A stretch of 37,768 bases of DNA, from NCBI GenBank assembly GCA_019358985.1, contig JAHHIJ010000048.1:1-37768 (forward strand), read 5' to 3'. This document shows, one piece after another, positions 1 to 7,272 of this stretch. The notes under the pieces were generated by a model, which ran no database searches, was not told the DNA's origin, and saw nothing but the letters and a program-made list of their open reading frames with translations. The translations under genes were made by a program, and so were the position numbers. Position 1 is the first letter of the stretch. Every line of letters begins with the position of its first letter. The DNA comes from Tolypothrix brevis GSE-NOS-MK-07-07A (GTDB lineage: Bacteria; Cyanobacteriota; Cyanobacteriia; Cyanobacteriales; Nostocaceae).

Positions 1-298
1 TTACGTGAAATTAAAATAAGTGGCATGATCCGTAGAGACGTTCCGCCGGAACGTCTTTACAAACCGTTGGATAATTAGGGTTAATAACTCTATTTACGTG
101 AAATTAAAATAAGTGGCATGATCCGTAGAGACGTTCCGCCGGAACGTCTTTACAAACCGTTGGATAATTAGGGTTAATAACTCTATTTACGTGAAATTAA
201 AATAAGTGGCATGATCCGTAGAGACGTTCCGCCGGAACGTCTTTACAAACCGTTGGATAATTAGGGTTAATAACTCTATTTACGTGAAATTAAAATAA
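1..298. repeat. 93-bp tandem repeat array (3 full units plus a partial one)
   Basis: Three units at 1-93, 94-186 and 187-279 are identical base for base, and a fourth starts at 280 and breaks off after 19 bases. Each unit carries one palindromic core (32-60, 125-153, 218-246) that begins GTAGAGACGTTCC and ends GGAACGTCTTTAC. The window starts at a unit boundary, so the array may continue upstream. Perfect identity between units implies recent amplification or ongoing homogenisation. No open reading frame of note runs through it. Confidence 0.95.
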
Positions 299-336
299 TT
301 TGTGATGAATAAAGCAAGTTTTATTAAGTTGAAATA

Positions 337-352
337 AACGACTAAAGTCGTT
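337..352 (-). terminator. Hairpin terminator of the Ymh-like gene
   Basis: The arms AACGACT and AGTCGTT (7 bp, perfect, 2-base loop) lie 8 bases beyond the stop codon of the minus-strand gene ending at 361. Read on the minus strand, the hairpin is followed by a T-rich stretch (TTTATTTC), as in a factor-independent terminator. The hairpin with its flank also resembles half of the GTAGTRAG-ended repeat family, so the terminator may derive from a repeat. Confidence 0.55.
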
Positions 353-360
353 ACCACGAA

Positions 361-780
361 TTAATCTTTAGTTAGTTCATATTGGACGTTGACGCTATTT
401 TGAATGCGATTTATAAGATAATCTATAAACACAATGATGGCATAAGCTGTAGTTTCATCATCCAAAGATTCAGTATGAATTCGAGAATTTCTAATACCCT
501 GCCATATTCCCTCTAAAATTTTCTCAAATCCCATTTGTTCATACACTTCGCCAACAGTATTCATGCTATTGACTTGAATCAGTGGTTTCGGCATCTCAAA
601 CACTTCATTGATGCTGTCAAAATTAGCTGTGATTTCGGAGGTGTCTAAATCAGCTTTAAACCTAACGCACTCTTGCAATTGAAATGTAGCTGCAAGTATT
701 GCATCTCTATAAAGTCCGCATTCGTATTTTTGTTTTATAACTTGATAAAGAAAGGGAGAAATTATTTGCTCAAGTTTCAT
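361..780 (-). CDS. Ymh/TIGR02391-family protein, HEPN-like
   Basis: This 139-residue protein resembles the Hypoth_Ymh (TIGR02391) family. The N-terminal helical part has the pattern GLYRDAILAA (22-31) followed by a conserved arginine region. The C-terminal part reads QMGFEKILEGIWQGIRNSRIH (82-102). R97-N98-x3-H102 fits the Rx4-6H motif of the HEPN superfamily, many of whose members are RNases or nucleotide-binding partners in defence and toxin-antitoxin modules. The start is well supported: AAGGAGG (789-795, minus strand) lies 8 bases upstream of the ATG. No partner antitoxin or nucleotidyltransferase is adjacent, and both flanks are repeat-rich, as for a mobile accessory gene. The family call is from recalled sequence patterns. 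Function and RNase activity are unproven. Confidence 0.7.
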   Translation of the reverse strand: MKLEQIISPFLYQVIKQKYECGLYRDAILAATFQLQECVRFKADLDTSEITANFDSINEVFEMPKPLIQVNSMNTVGEVYEQMGFEKILEGIWQGIRNSRIHTESLDDETTAYAIIVFIDYLINRIQNSVNVQYELTKD

Positions 781-1022
781 ACTTCATTCCTCCTTGAGTA
801 CGGAGGAGTTAGATAATTTATTAGGCGTAAAAAGTTAGATAATGCAAAGAAAGAATATTTGAGATGATAGACAATTAAAGTATAAAAATGTTCTAATAAA
901 AAGATAATGCTTTTAAAGAATTAATGTGTATACCTAATATGTCAGTTTGAGAATTGACACATTGGGTTTCGAGTTAATACCAAGTTGCGTTCTATTGTGC
1001 TGTTAATAGGCATTTCCAAAAA

Positions 1023-1097
1023 AGACATAAAGAAATAGCATTGCTACGTCTCTACAAGGGTTTCCGACAACGCATAATTAATTTATGGAGATGTCTA
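1023..1097 (+). repeat. MITE-like repeat family A, copy 1
   Basis: The unit starts AGACATA and ends ATGTCTA (1091-1097), an imperfect terminal inverted repeat. Inside is a half core TTGCTACGTCTCTAC, then AAGGGTTTCC and CAACGCATAATTAATT, the same order as in the other copies listed. The left arm of the core palindrome is degraded here. Confidence 0.7.
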
Positions 1098-1193
1098 AAT
1101 GATAAGCAATTTAGTTAAAAGAATGTAGAGACGTAGCACTGCTACGTCTCTAAGGGTTCTGGATAACGCACAATTAAATTCGGTCGATGTCTA
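1091..1193 (+). repeat. MITE-like repeat family A, copy 2
   Basis: The central palindrome at 1125-1153 (GTAGAGACGTAGCA / TGCTACGTCTCTAAG) is followed by AAGGGTTCTGG and AACGCACAATTAAATT, and the copy ends in ATGTCTA (1187-1193). It shares its left ATGTCTA with copy 1, so the two are abutting or nested in tandem. Confidence 0.75.
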
Positions 1194-1219
1194 GTATGCA
1201 AAGCAAAATATTTTTATAT

Positions 1220-1310
1220 TAGACATAGGAGTGAAAATTAATTATGCGTTGTCTATAACCTTTGTAGAGACGCGAAATTTAGCGTCTCTACATTGTTTTT
1301 CACATCGGTT
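1220..1310 (-). repeat. MITE-like repeat family A, copy 3 (inverted, diverged)
   Basis: The copy begins TAGACATAGGAG (1220), continues AATTATGCGTTGTC and AACCTTTGTAGAGACG, and has a core palindrome with a different centre (1264-1291, GTAGAGACGCG ... CGTCTCTAC). The order is the reverse complement of copies 1 and 2. The distal end near 1300-1310 has decayed. Confidence 0.65.
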
Positions 1311-1440
1311 TTATATTGAACCCCTTTGGGCAGCATCTGGTGACAGGAGAAGACACTAAGGACGGTAAAGAAATTATTTGTGCCTGTTGAATATTTTCTT
1401 TTTTTCTTAGTGTCTTAATGGTTGATGAAATCTTTATAAA

Positions 1441-2277
1441 TTATAACTTACCTGCGAAAACTTTTTCCGCTGGTCCTGTCATATAAAGCCGCTGGTCATC
1501 TGCCCATTCAATTAGCAAAAGTCCACCGGGAAGTTCTACAGTAGCAATGCGATCGCATTTTCCGGTCAAAACTCCAGCCACCAACGTTGCACAAGCACCC
1601 GTTCCACAGGCTAAAGTGATACCCGCACCTCTTTCCCAAACTCGCATTTTCACGTAGTCACGGCGCACTACTTCCACAAATTCGGTATTTATTCGTTGGG
1701 GAAAAGCTGAGTGATGCTCAAACTGAGAACCTATTATTTCTAAAGGAATTGCGGCTACATCTTCCACAAAGGTGATGCAGTGCGGATTTCCCGTACTTAC
1801 ACAAGTGACATCCCAAGATTTACCCGCTACCTCTAAGGTATGATTAATTACCTTTTCGTCAGCCTTAGCTAAGGTTGTAGGAATTTCTCCAGCGAGTAAC
1901 CTGGGAAAACCCATATCTACTTTAACTTGACCATCGGGCATCAGTTGGGGTGTAATCACGCCAGCAAGGGTATGAATTTGGTATTTATCTTTATTTCGAG
2001 ATTCACCCTCTAAATCAGCTACAAAGCCCGCAAAACAGCGAATCCCGTTACCGCACATTTCCGGTTCCGAACCATCGGAGTTAAAAATCCGCATCGTGTA
2101 ATCAGTATTATTTTCACCGGGCAAGGCAAAAATTACACCATCAGCACCGATACCAAAGTGGCGATCGCATAACTTGATTGCTTCCTCTGGAGTGATGACT
2201 GGGGTTGATGACGAGCGGTTGTCAATCAAAATAAAGTCATTGCCCAAACCGTGGTACTTAGTAAATTCGATTGCCAT
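1441..2277 (-). CDS. dapF: Diaminopimelate epimerase
   Basis: DapF interconverts LL- and meso-2,6-diaminopimelate, the penultimate step of lysine synthesis and the source of the peptidoglycan cross-linking residue. The 278-residue length is normal for the family. The two catalytic cysteines are visible: C75 in [14 protein letters not shown] (70-83) and C224 in [14 protein letters not shown] (219-232). The N-terminal [10 protein letters not shown] and the [10 protein letters not shown] segment are further DapF signatures. It is divergent from hfq, with 69 bases between start codons. A GGAGA stretch lies only two bases upstream of the ATG, so the Shine-Dalgarno signal is poor. It is a housekeeping gene with nothing unusual in sequence. 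Confidence 0.97.
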   Translation of the reverse strand: MAIEFTKYHGLGNDFILIDNRSSSTPVITPEEAIKLCDRHFGIGADGVIFALPGENNTDYTMRIFNSDGSEPEMCGNGIRCFAGFVADLEGESRNKDKYQIHTLAGVITPQLMPDGQVKVDMGFPRLLAGEIPTTLAKADEKVINHTLEVAGKSWDVTCVSTGNPHCITFVEDVAAIPLEIIGSQFEHHSAFPQRINTEFVEVVRRDYVKMRVWERGAGITLACGTGACATLVAGVLTGKCDRIATVELPGGLLLIEWADDQRLYMTGPAEKVFAGKL

Positions 2278-2346
2278 TTCTCCAAGGATGAATTATCAAG
2301 GATTAGTTACTCTTTATTTTGCCTTATAGGTTCATCTTTACAAAAA

Positions 2347-2562
2347 ATGATTACTGACTTTGACACCTCATTACCTAGTATTAAACAAGTTCAAAACCTG
2401 ATTAAACAAACGACACCAGTAGAATTCAAGCTGCTGACTGGTGACGTGTTGACGGGGAGAGTTTTATGGCAAGATGCATACTGTATCTGTATTGCGGATG
2501 AAAATACCCAGCAGACAACAATTTGGAAACAAGCGATCGCCTATATTAAGCCCAAGAGTTAG
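2347..2562 (+). CDS. hfq: Cyanobacterial Sm-like protein Hfq
   Basis: This 71-residue Sm-fold protein has the cyanobacterial Hfq pattern: an N-terminal helix (SLPSIKQVQNLIKQ, 9-21), the Sm1-like strand region TPVEFKLLTGDVLTGRVLW (23-41), and the Sm2 region TTIWKQAIAYIKP (57-69). The last region replaces the YKHA motif of proteobacterial Hfq. An in-frame GTG at 2251 would overlap dapF and add 32 residues foreign to the family, so the ATG at 2347 is preferred. No strong ribosome-binding site precedes it. Known family role: in Synechocystis, Hfq binds the pilus ATPase PilB1 and is needed for type IV pilus motility and DNA uptake, with little evidence of sRNA chaperone activity. From memory, hfq beside dapF is common in cyanobacteria. 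Confidence 0.9.
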   Translation: MITDFDTSLPSIKQVQNLIKQTTPVEFKLLTGDVLTGRVLWQDAYCICIADENTQQTTIWKQAIAYIKPKS

Positions 2563-2647
2563 TATAGGCATCATTTTTGATTTTTGAGCAAAACTACGAG
2601 ACAATACGGAGGGTTATATCTATCTAACAATTTCTGGAGAAAGATCA

Positions 2648-3154
2648 ATGACTATTTCAATGTATCAAGCTTCAGTACCAGTGTGTATTCGCTCACTGAA
2701 TAACCTTGTAAATATCCTTGAAAAAGGTGCTACATATACAGAAACCAAAAAGATAGATCCTTCTGTGTTGGTCAATACTCGTCTATTTCCAGATATGTTT
2801 CCATTGTCAAGACAAGTACAAATTGCCTCTGACATAGCAAGGAGAGGTGCCGCACGATTAGCAGGCACAGAAGCACCCAACTTTGAGGACAATGAAACTA
2901 CATTGCCCGAACTTATTGAGCGCGTTCAGAAAACTATCTCTTATTTAGAAACACTTAAACCCGAAGAAATTGATGGTTCGGAAGAGAAAACTGTTACCCT
3001 TCAGGTGGGTGATAACACCCTATCTTTTCAAGGAATGCCATTTCTGCTATATTTTGTTTTGCCAAACGTTTATTTCCATGTCACAACAACTTATGACATT
3101 CTCAGACATTGCGGTGTAGAACTTGGCAAAATAGACTTTTTAGGTAAGCCTTAA
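2648..3154 (+). CDS. DUF1993 family protein
   Basis: The 168 residues fit the DUF1993 family (PF09351). It starts SMYQASVPVCIRSLNNLVNILEKG (4-27), has the characteristic LFPDMFPLSRQVQIASD segment (46-62) and a four-helix DinB-like layout, and ends FHVTTTYDILRHCGVELGKIDFLG. Members are small cytosolic proteins of unknown biochemistry, often distantly related to DinB/YfiT metal-binding bundles. A GGAGA sequence about 7 bases upstream supports the ATG. The gene stands alone between hfq (85 bases upstream) and higB. No regulatory signature was recognised. Confidence 0.85.
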   Translation: MTISMYQASVPVCIRSLNNLVNILEKGATYTETKKIDPSVLVNTRLFPDMFPLSRQVQIASDIARRGAARLAGTEAPNFEDNETTLPELIERVQKTISYLETLKPEEIDGSEEKTVTLQVGDNTLSFQGMPFLLYFVLPNVYFHVTTTYDILRHCGVELGKIDFLGKP

Positions 3155-3290
3155 CATTCGGTAATATAGGAGGCGATCGCACTACCCAGACGCTTTCGGT
3201 GTTAGGGAAGCGATCGCTCTAGTTGGACTTTATTTCCCAAGTTTTCAATAAAGTATTGTGCTGTTCTTTGAGAACGGTTAATGAGTATTT

Positions 3291-3321
3291 TTGCCATTGC
3301 AATTTATATTTACTGTATACT
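3291..3321 (+). promoter_or_regulatory. Candidate higBA promoter
   Basis: TTGCCA (3291-3296) and TATACT (3316-3321) form a sigma70-like pair with a longish 19-base spacer, ending 35 bases before the preferred higB start. The -10 box overlaps the palindrome GTATAC, and TAACG recurs just downstream (3321, 3337), which could be part of a HigA operator. The assignment rests on motif matches only. Confidence 0.35.
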
Positions 3322-3356
3322 AACGCTTGACGATAGTAACGCATAACGATAGGATT

Positions 3357-3641
3357 GTGATTGTTAGTTTTAAATCTGAAGAAACAAAGCTTATTTTTGA
3401 AGGCTTTAAATCTTCTCAGTATCCGTCTGAGATCCAAAAAACTGCTTTACGGAAACTGCTCATCCTTGACGCTGCAACATCGATTAACGATTTGCGCGTT
3501 CCACCTGGTAATCGTTTAGAAAAGCTAGTTGGCGATAGAATCGGACAATACAGTATTCGTATTAACGATCAATGGCGAATTTGCTTTGTTTGGACAGACG
3601 AGAATAATACATCGGATGTTGAAATAGTCGATTACCACTGA
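3357..3641 (+). CDS. higB: HigB-type toxin (RelE/ParE superfamily)
   Basis: This 94-residue protein matches HigB/plasmid-maintenance killer toxins, ribosome-dependent mRNA interferases neutralised by HigA. It begins IVSFKSEETKLIFEG, has a central ALRKLLILDAATSINDLRVPPGNRLEKLVGD (residues 31-61) and ends in the beta strands QYSIRINDQWRICFVW...VEIVDYH typical of the RelE fold. A longer reading from TTG at 3327 adds 10 residues not expected for HigB; the GTG at 3357 gives the usual length and N-terminus. The toxin precedes the antitoxin by only 3 bases, the order typical of higBA and opposite to most toxin-antitoxin operons. Confidence 0.88.
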   Translation: MIVSFKSEETKLIFEGFKSSQYPSEIQKTALRKLLILDAATSINDLRVPPGNRLEKLVGDRIGQYSIRINDQWRICFVWTDENNTSDVEIVDYH

Positions 3642-3644
3642 CAC

Positions 3645-3965
3645 ATGGAAATAATTATGGACAACAACCGTCTGCCAAATATACATCCTGGTGAAATCCT
3701 GCAAATAGAATTTTTAGAACTGCTAAATATTACCCCCTATCGCTTGAGCAAAGATATAGGTGTAGCTCAAACGCGAATTAGTGAGATTTTATCTGGGAAA
3801 CGCAGCATTACAGCAGATACAGCTTTGCGTTTATCTCACTATTTTGGTAACAGCGCTCAGTTTTGGTTGAATTTACAAACGCAATACGATATCCGCCAAG
3901 CTCTTGAAGAAAATGCAGAAGTATATAATCAAATAACTAGACTGCCGTTTAACCATGTAGCCTGA
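3645..3965 (+). CDS. higA: HigA-type antitoxin, XRE-family HTH
   Basis: HigA binds and inhibits HigB and represses the operon. The 106-residue protein has the family N-terminus LPNIHPGEILQIEFLELLNITPYRLSKDIGV and the HTH recognition region AQTRISEILSGKRSITADTALRLSHYFGNSAQFWLNLQTQYD (residues 41-82). An alternative start four codons on (3657) is preceded by GGAAATAATT and would give the more usual N-terminus MDNNRLPNIHPGE; either is possible. It is translationally close to higB (3-base gap). It is the last gene before a 463-bp interval that ends in the convergent antiporter gene. Confidence 0.9.
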   Translation: MEIIMDNNRLPNIHPGEILQIEFLELLNITPYRLSKDIGVAQTRISEILSGKRSITADTALRLSHYFGNSAQFWLNLQTQYDIRQALEENAEVYNQITRLPFNHVA

Positions 3966-3995
3966 ATTTCTCATTAGAGACTCGCTTGTTAATAA

Positions 3996-4073
3996 TAGAC
4001 ATCTCGATAAAAGTCCTAGAGACGTAGCAATGCTAGGTCTTTACAATGGTTTCGGGCAACGCATAATTAATTA
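3996..4073 (+). repeat. MITE-like repeat family A, copy 4
   Basis: The copy begins TAGACATCTCG (3996). The core around 4017-4045 (CTAGAGACGTAGCA / TGCTAGGTCTTTA) has mismatches on both arms. It is followed by ATGGTTTCGGGCAACGCATAATTAATT as in the other copies. The 3' ATGTCTA terminus is not recognisable. Confidence 0.65.
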
Positions 4074-4239
4074 GTACGACAGTTTGAGAATCCTCACAGA
4101 CTAATCCACTCTCCCTTGGGTCTGAAGTTTCATTGTGATCTTACAGGCATTCTGAAATAGATATGCGATCCATTTCTGATTTTGTAACGATGTGGGGGAT
4201 TTGACAGAGCGCGTTTTTGAATCCAGGGGGATATATTGA

Positions 4240-4281
4240 CTTAACATCGCGATGTTTTGCCTTAACATCACGATGTTTTGG
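4240..4281. repeat. Tandem 21-bp palindromic repeat (operator-like)
   Basis: Two 21-bp units stand in tandem. Unit 1 contains the perfect 14-bp palindrome AACATCGCGATGTT (4243-4256). Unit 2 contains AACATCACGATGTT (4264-4277), identical but for one base. The 21-bp centre-to-centre spacing is two helical turns, so a dimeric protein could bind both on one face. The pair lies between two convergent gene ends, so no target gene is obvious. Confidence 0.6.
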
Positions 4282-4428
4282 CATTACAGACCGATATTAT
4301 AGCGCTTCTCGTTTGAATCAAGTAAAGATTTATCTGCGTTCATCTGCGTTCATCTGCGGTTCCTTAATTCTTTGATGTATTGCACCCAACTGATAACCGC
4401 TATATACCAATGCAGATGACAGATAAAA

Positions 4429-6735
4429 CTATTTAAGGGCTTCGGTTTCACCGGCTTTGACAACTGGAATGGACAGCGGTACTGGTTTAAAAGGCGCCAG
4501 CAACTGTTGTAGTTGATTTAAATTCGCCAAGCTACCACACAAAAGCACTTGGTCATTAGTTCGCAAGTCCATATTGACATCAGGAAAGCGGATAAATTTA
4601 CCATCTCGGCGTATTGCTTGGACTTGTACGCCATATTCGCGGCGAATATCCAGATTAACCAAAGTTTTAGCAAGAAATGGAGAATCTGCGTTGACACTCA
4701 TCCACTGACAAGCGCTATTTTCTCCGGGGATAGCTGCTTTACCTTTAGCAAATTCATCCAAAGCGGCGAATTCTTCATCTGCACCAACTACCAACAAGCG
4801 ATCGCCTTCTGCCAATATTGTATCAGTTGGCGGATAATCTATTTCTTCACCGTTGACGCGGCGAATTGTCATCAAACTCACTCCTGTTAAATAGCGCATA
4901 TCCGCTTCTTCTAAAGTCATACCGACCAAGGGCGAAGCTGATGGTAAACTATACCAGCGGCGATTTAAATCTTGAGTTGCTTGCTGTAAATCCCGCTTGA
5001 CTTCAGATGCTGATTGTTCTGGTCGCAAATCCAAGTAATGACGTTCGCGAATTTCCTGCATTTGTCGCTGTACCACAGTTAGCGACATTAAACCTGTTAA
5101 TAAATAAGTTGCCATTTCCAAACTTGCTTCAAACTCTGGTTGGACAACTTCTCTGGCTCCCAGTTGGTAAAGCACCTCAATATCTTTATCTTTGGTAGCG
5201 CGAACAACCAAATCTAATTCTGGGGATAATTCCAAAGCGCGTTTTAAACAAAGACGAGTACTCATCGGATCAGGAAGTGCGATCGCCATAGATGAAGCAT
5301 TGTTAACTCCTGCCGTTTCTAAAACATGGAGGCTCACGCAATTACCATACACATAAGGCACACCCGCCTCCCGCAACTGCTGAATTCTACTTTCTGATTG
5401 GTCTATCACCACCATCGGCAAATCATGTTGCTGCAACAACTTTACCAAATTTCTGCCCACGCGCCCATAACCGCAGATGATCACATGCTCTTTTATTGGT
5501 AGCTCTTCTGATACATCCAGCGGTTGACCTTCTCCGTCTAAATATGGTTTCAGCCAAGGCATTGATTCGGCAAAGGTGAATAAAAACGGTACTAATCGCA
5601 GCACAAAAGGCGTAATTATTAATGTTACCGCTGTCGTTCCCAAAGTCAGTAAATATATCCTTTGCGATACCAACCCCAGCCCTCGTCCTTCACTAGCCAG
5701 CACAAAGGAAAATTCCCCTATTTGCGCCAGTCCTAACCCAACAATTAACGCGGTTTTCAGCGGGTAGCGGAACAGCATAACTATGGGTGTAATAATCAAA
5801 AACTTACCGACAAATACCAGCGCTACCAGCCCCAAAATCAATTCTAGGTTGTTCCACAAAAATACCGGGTCAATTAACATCCCAATTGAAGCAAAGAACA
5901 AACTAGCAAAGATATCCCGCAGCGGTTCTACATAAGTTAAAGTTTGATCGGCGTATTCTACCTCCGAAATCATCAAGCCGGCGACAAACGCCCCCATTTC
6001 AATGGAAAGCCCCATATACTCGGTCAGCAGGGCAATACCTAAACACAGCGCTACTACCCCTAATAAAAATAGCTCTCGGCTTTCGGTACGGGCAAGCAGT
6101 CGCAACAAAGGCGGTATTAACCAAATTCCTGCGGCGATCGCACCAGCAGCAAATAAGCTAATCTGCGCTAATGCTGTTAATACTGCTATACCAATGGTTT
6201 CTGGTGGTTGATCGAGAGCCGGTAAAACTGCTATCATTAGTCCCAGTGCCAAGTCTTGGACTACCAAAATACCCAGCATCACTTGTCCGTGGGGTGTTTC
6301 CGTTTCGTTGCGCTCCATCAAGCATTTCAGGACAACTGCGGTAGAAGATAAAGAGAGAATTGCTCCCAAAAAGACACCTTTAGCAGGTAAGACTCCCCAA
6401 GCTCCTGTGACGCCACATACCAAAACCGTGACGAGAATTGTCAGGGTAATTTGCGCGGCACCTCCTCCAAGAGCGATCGCTCGCACTTTTTTCAGTTCCG
6501 CTAAGGAAAACTCCACCCCCAAAGCAAATAACAAAAAGGCGACACCGAACTGTGCGAGAGTTTCTACTTGAATAACTTCTTTTATTAGTCCCAGTCCGGT
6601 TGGTCCGACGATTATGCCGCCGATGAGATACCCTAATAATACGGGTTGTCCCAACAGCGCTGCCAATAGTCCTCCACACGCAGCGACGCCGAAAACTGAC
6701 ACTAAGTCAACTATTAATCTAAAATCTTCTTGCAC
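4429..6735 (-). CDS. CPA2-family cation:proton antiporter with RCK domains (Kef-like)
   Basis: This 768-residue inner-membrane antiporter exchanges monovalent cations (K+ or Na+) for protons. Residues 8-385 form the Na+/H+ exchanger domain with about 12 membrane segments. The QD pair at 160-161 (GILVVQDLALG) is the Kef-type variant of the ion-binding motif, where Na+-selective NapA/NhaA proteins carry two aspartates. A Rossmann RCK-N (TrkA-N) domain follows, with GYGRVG at 422-427 and D445 at the nucleotide ribose position. Two successive RCK-C domains (about 600-665 and 682-750) close the protein; E. coli KefB/KefC lack such a double RCK-C tail. It is monocistronic, convergent with higBA. 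The substrate cation cannot be read from sequence. Confidence 0.9.
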   Translation of the reverse strand: MQEDFRLIVDLVSVFGVAACGGLLAALLGQPVLLGYLIGGIIVGPTGLGLIKEVIQVETLAQFGVAFLLFALGVEFSLAELKKVRAIALGGGAAQITLTILVTVLVCGVTGAWGVLPAKGVFLGAILSLSSTAVVLKCLMERNETETPHGQVMLGILVVQDLALGLMIAVLPALDQPPETIGIAVLTALAQISLFAAGAIAAGIWLIPPLLRLLARTESRELFLLGVVALCLGIALLTEYMGLSIEMGAFVAGLMISEVEYADQTLTYVEPLRDIFASLFFASIGMLIDPVFLWNNLELILGLVALVFVGKFLIITPIVMLFRYPLKTALIVGLGLAQIGEFSFVLASEGRGLGLVSQRIYLLTLGTTAVTLIITPFVLRLVPFLFTFAESMPWLKPYLDGEGQPLDVSEELPIKEHVIICGYGRVGRNLVKLLQQHDLPMVVIDQSESRIQQLREAGVPYVYGNCVSLHVLETAGVNNASSMAIALPDPMSTRLCLKRALELSPELDLVVRATKDKDIEVLYQLGAREVVQPEFEASLEMATYLLTGLMSLTVVQRQMQEIRERHYLDLRPEQSASEVKRDLQQATQDLNRRWYSLPSASPLVGMTLEEADMRYLTGVSLMTIRRVNGEEIDYPPTDTILAEGDRLLVVGADEEFAALDEFAKGKAAIPGENSACQWMSVNADSPFLAKTLVNLDIRREYGVQVQAIRRDGKFIRFPDVNMDLRTNDQVLLCGSLANLNQLQQLLAPFKPVPLSIPVVKAGETEALK

Positions 6736-6845
6736 TTTTTACAATAACTATTAAGAGTCATTAATTCAGCATACAAAGTTTTACAAAATTTAAGGAAAGG
6801 GGCGGTCTTCTAGAGCGCCCCTACTGGGTTATCAAAAATTTGGGT

Positions 6846-7272
6846 TGAAAACCCCGTCCTTGTAGGACGGCTTTCTGGTAGAATAGGGTTTGTGGAAGGG
6901 TAATCAACCACAATAAAAACCCTGTTGCTACCTAACACGTAGACGCTGCACCTTCTCCCAAGGGGAGACGCTAACGCGAAGACAATTGAATCTAGGGGGT
7001 TCTACTTCGTAGTTCTAGTATTTGCCTGGAAGTAGGTAAAAGATTTACAGGTACTAGACGCTCAGTATTTCAAACAAGCAAATTTTGGACGGCAGTTGCT
7101 TCAAGTCGGGAAACCCGCCCAACGCACTGCCTCAGCAATCCAACTATGGTTGGGCAGACCAAAAGTCAACGCTTGGGGAGAGAACCACCTCTGGCTTAGA
7201 TACCGCAAGGGGTCTAAGTTAAGTGGACTCGTTGAACCAAGAATCCTCATACCGCGATAGTTGAGGAGTGTC
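6846..7272 (+). mobile_element. Decayed IS200/IS605-type element (IS1341-like, tnpB remnant)
   Basis: The left side has a GTCCTTGTAGGAC hairpin within GAAAACCCCGTCC...GGACGGCTTTC (about 6849-6875). The right side reads CAAGAATCCTCA...TGAGGAGTGTCAA (7238-7272), with CCTCA/TGAGG as a small hairpin, the characteristic right end of cyanobacterial IS605/IS1341 elements. In between, a frame resembling the TnpB C-terminus survives (separate entry), along with a short repeat with inverted CTCCC/GGGAG arms near 6952-6975. No tnpA and no complete tnpB remain. Exact borders are uncertain. Confidence 0.6.
7036..7260 (+). pseudogene. tnpB: TnpB C-terminal fragment
   Basis: Frame 1 stays open from a stop at 7033 to TAG at 7258 (75 codons without an ATG). 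It reads LDAQYFKQANFGRQLLQVG, then LWLGRPKVNAWGENHLW and ends SGLVEPRILIPR. The VNAWGEN and LVEPRILI pattern, ending inside the element's right-end hairpin, is like the tails of cyanobacterial IS605/IS1341 TnpB proteins, where the consensus is (V)NACGE. The zinc-ribbon cysteines and the RuvC catalytic residues are absent, so it cannot be functional. In intact elements the guide (omega/reRNA) overlaps this 3' region; whether any transcript persists is unknown. Confidence 0.5.

Larger units (their letters stand above)
781..1440. other. Gene-free interval
   Basis: This 660-bp AT-rich stretch holds the ribosome-binding site and presumably the promoter of the minus-strand Ymh-like gene at its left edge, and three family A repeats between 1023 and 1310. 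Nothing coding was seen on either strand. The part next to the dapF stop (1311-1440) has no clear terminator. Confidence 0.7.
3966..4428. other. Gene-free interval between convergent genes
   Basis: The interval holds a family A repeat (3996-4073), the double palindrome at 4240-4281, and a short direct repeat of TCTGCGTTCA near 4335-4360 of the kind scattered through Nostocales genomes. No open frame of convincing quality and no clear terminator for either flanking gene was found. Confidence 0.6.

Noticed and set aside
1-298. Possible CRISPR array
   Set aside because: The 93-bp units are identical throughout, including the stretches between palindromes, so there are no variable spacers; no cas genes are near.
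2251-2346. N-terminal extension of Hfq (GTG start at 2251)
   Set aside because: It overlaps the dapF start on the other strand and adds residues not seen in cyanobacterial Hfq; the ATG at 2347 gives the normal 71-residue protein.
2665-2892. Minus-strand 75-codon frame
   Set aside because: It lies wholly inside the DUF1993 gene and has no ribosome site or domain.
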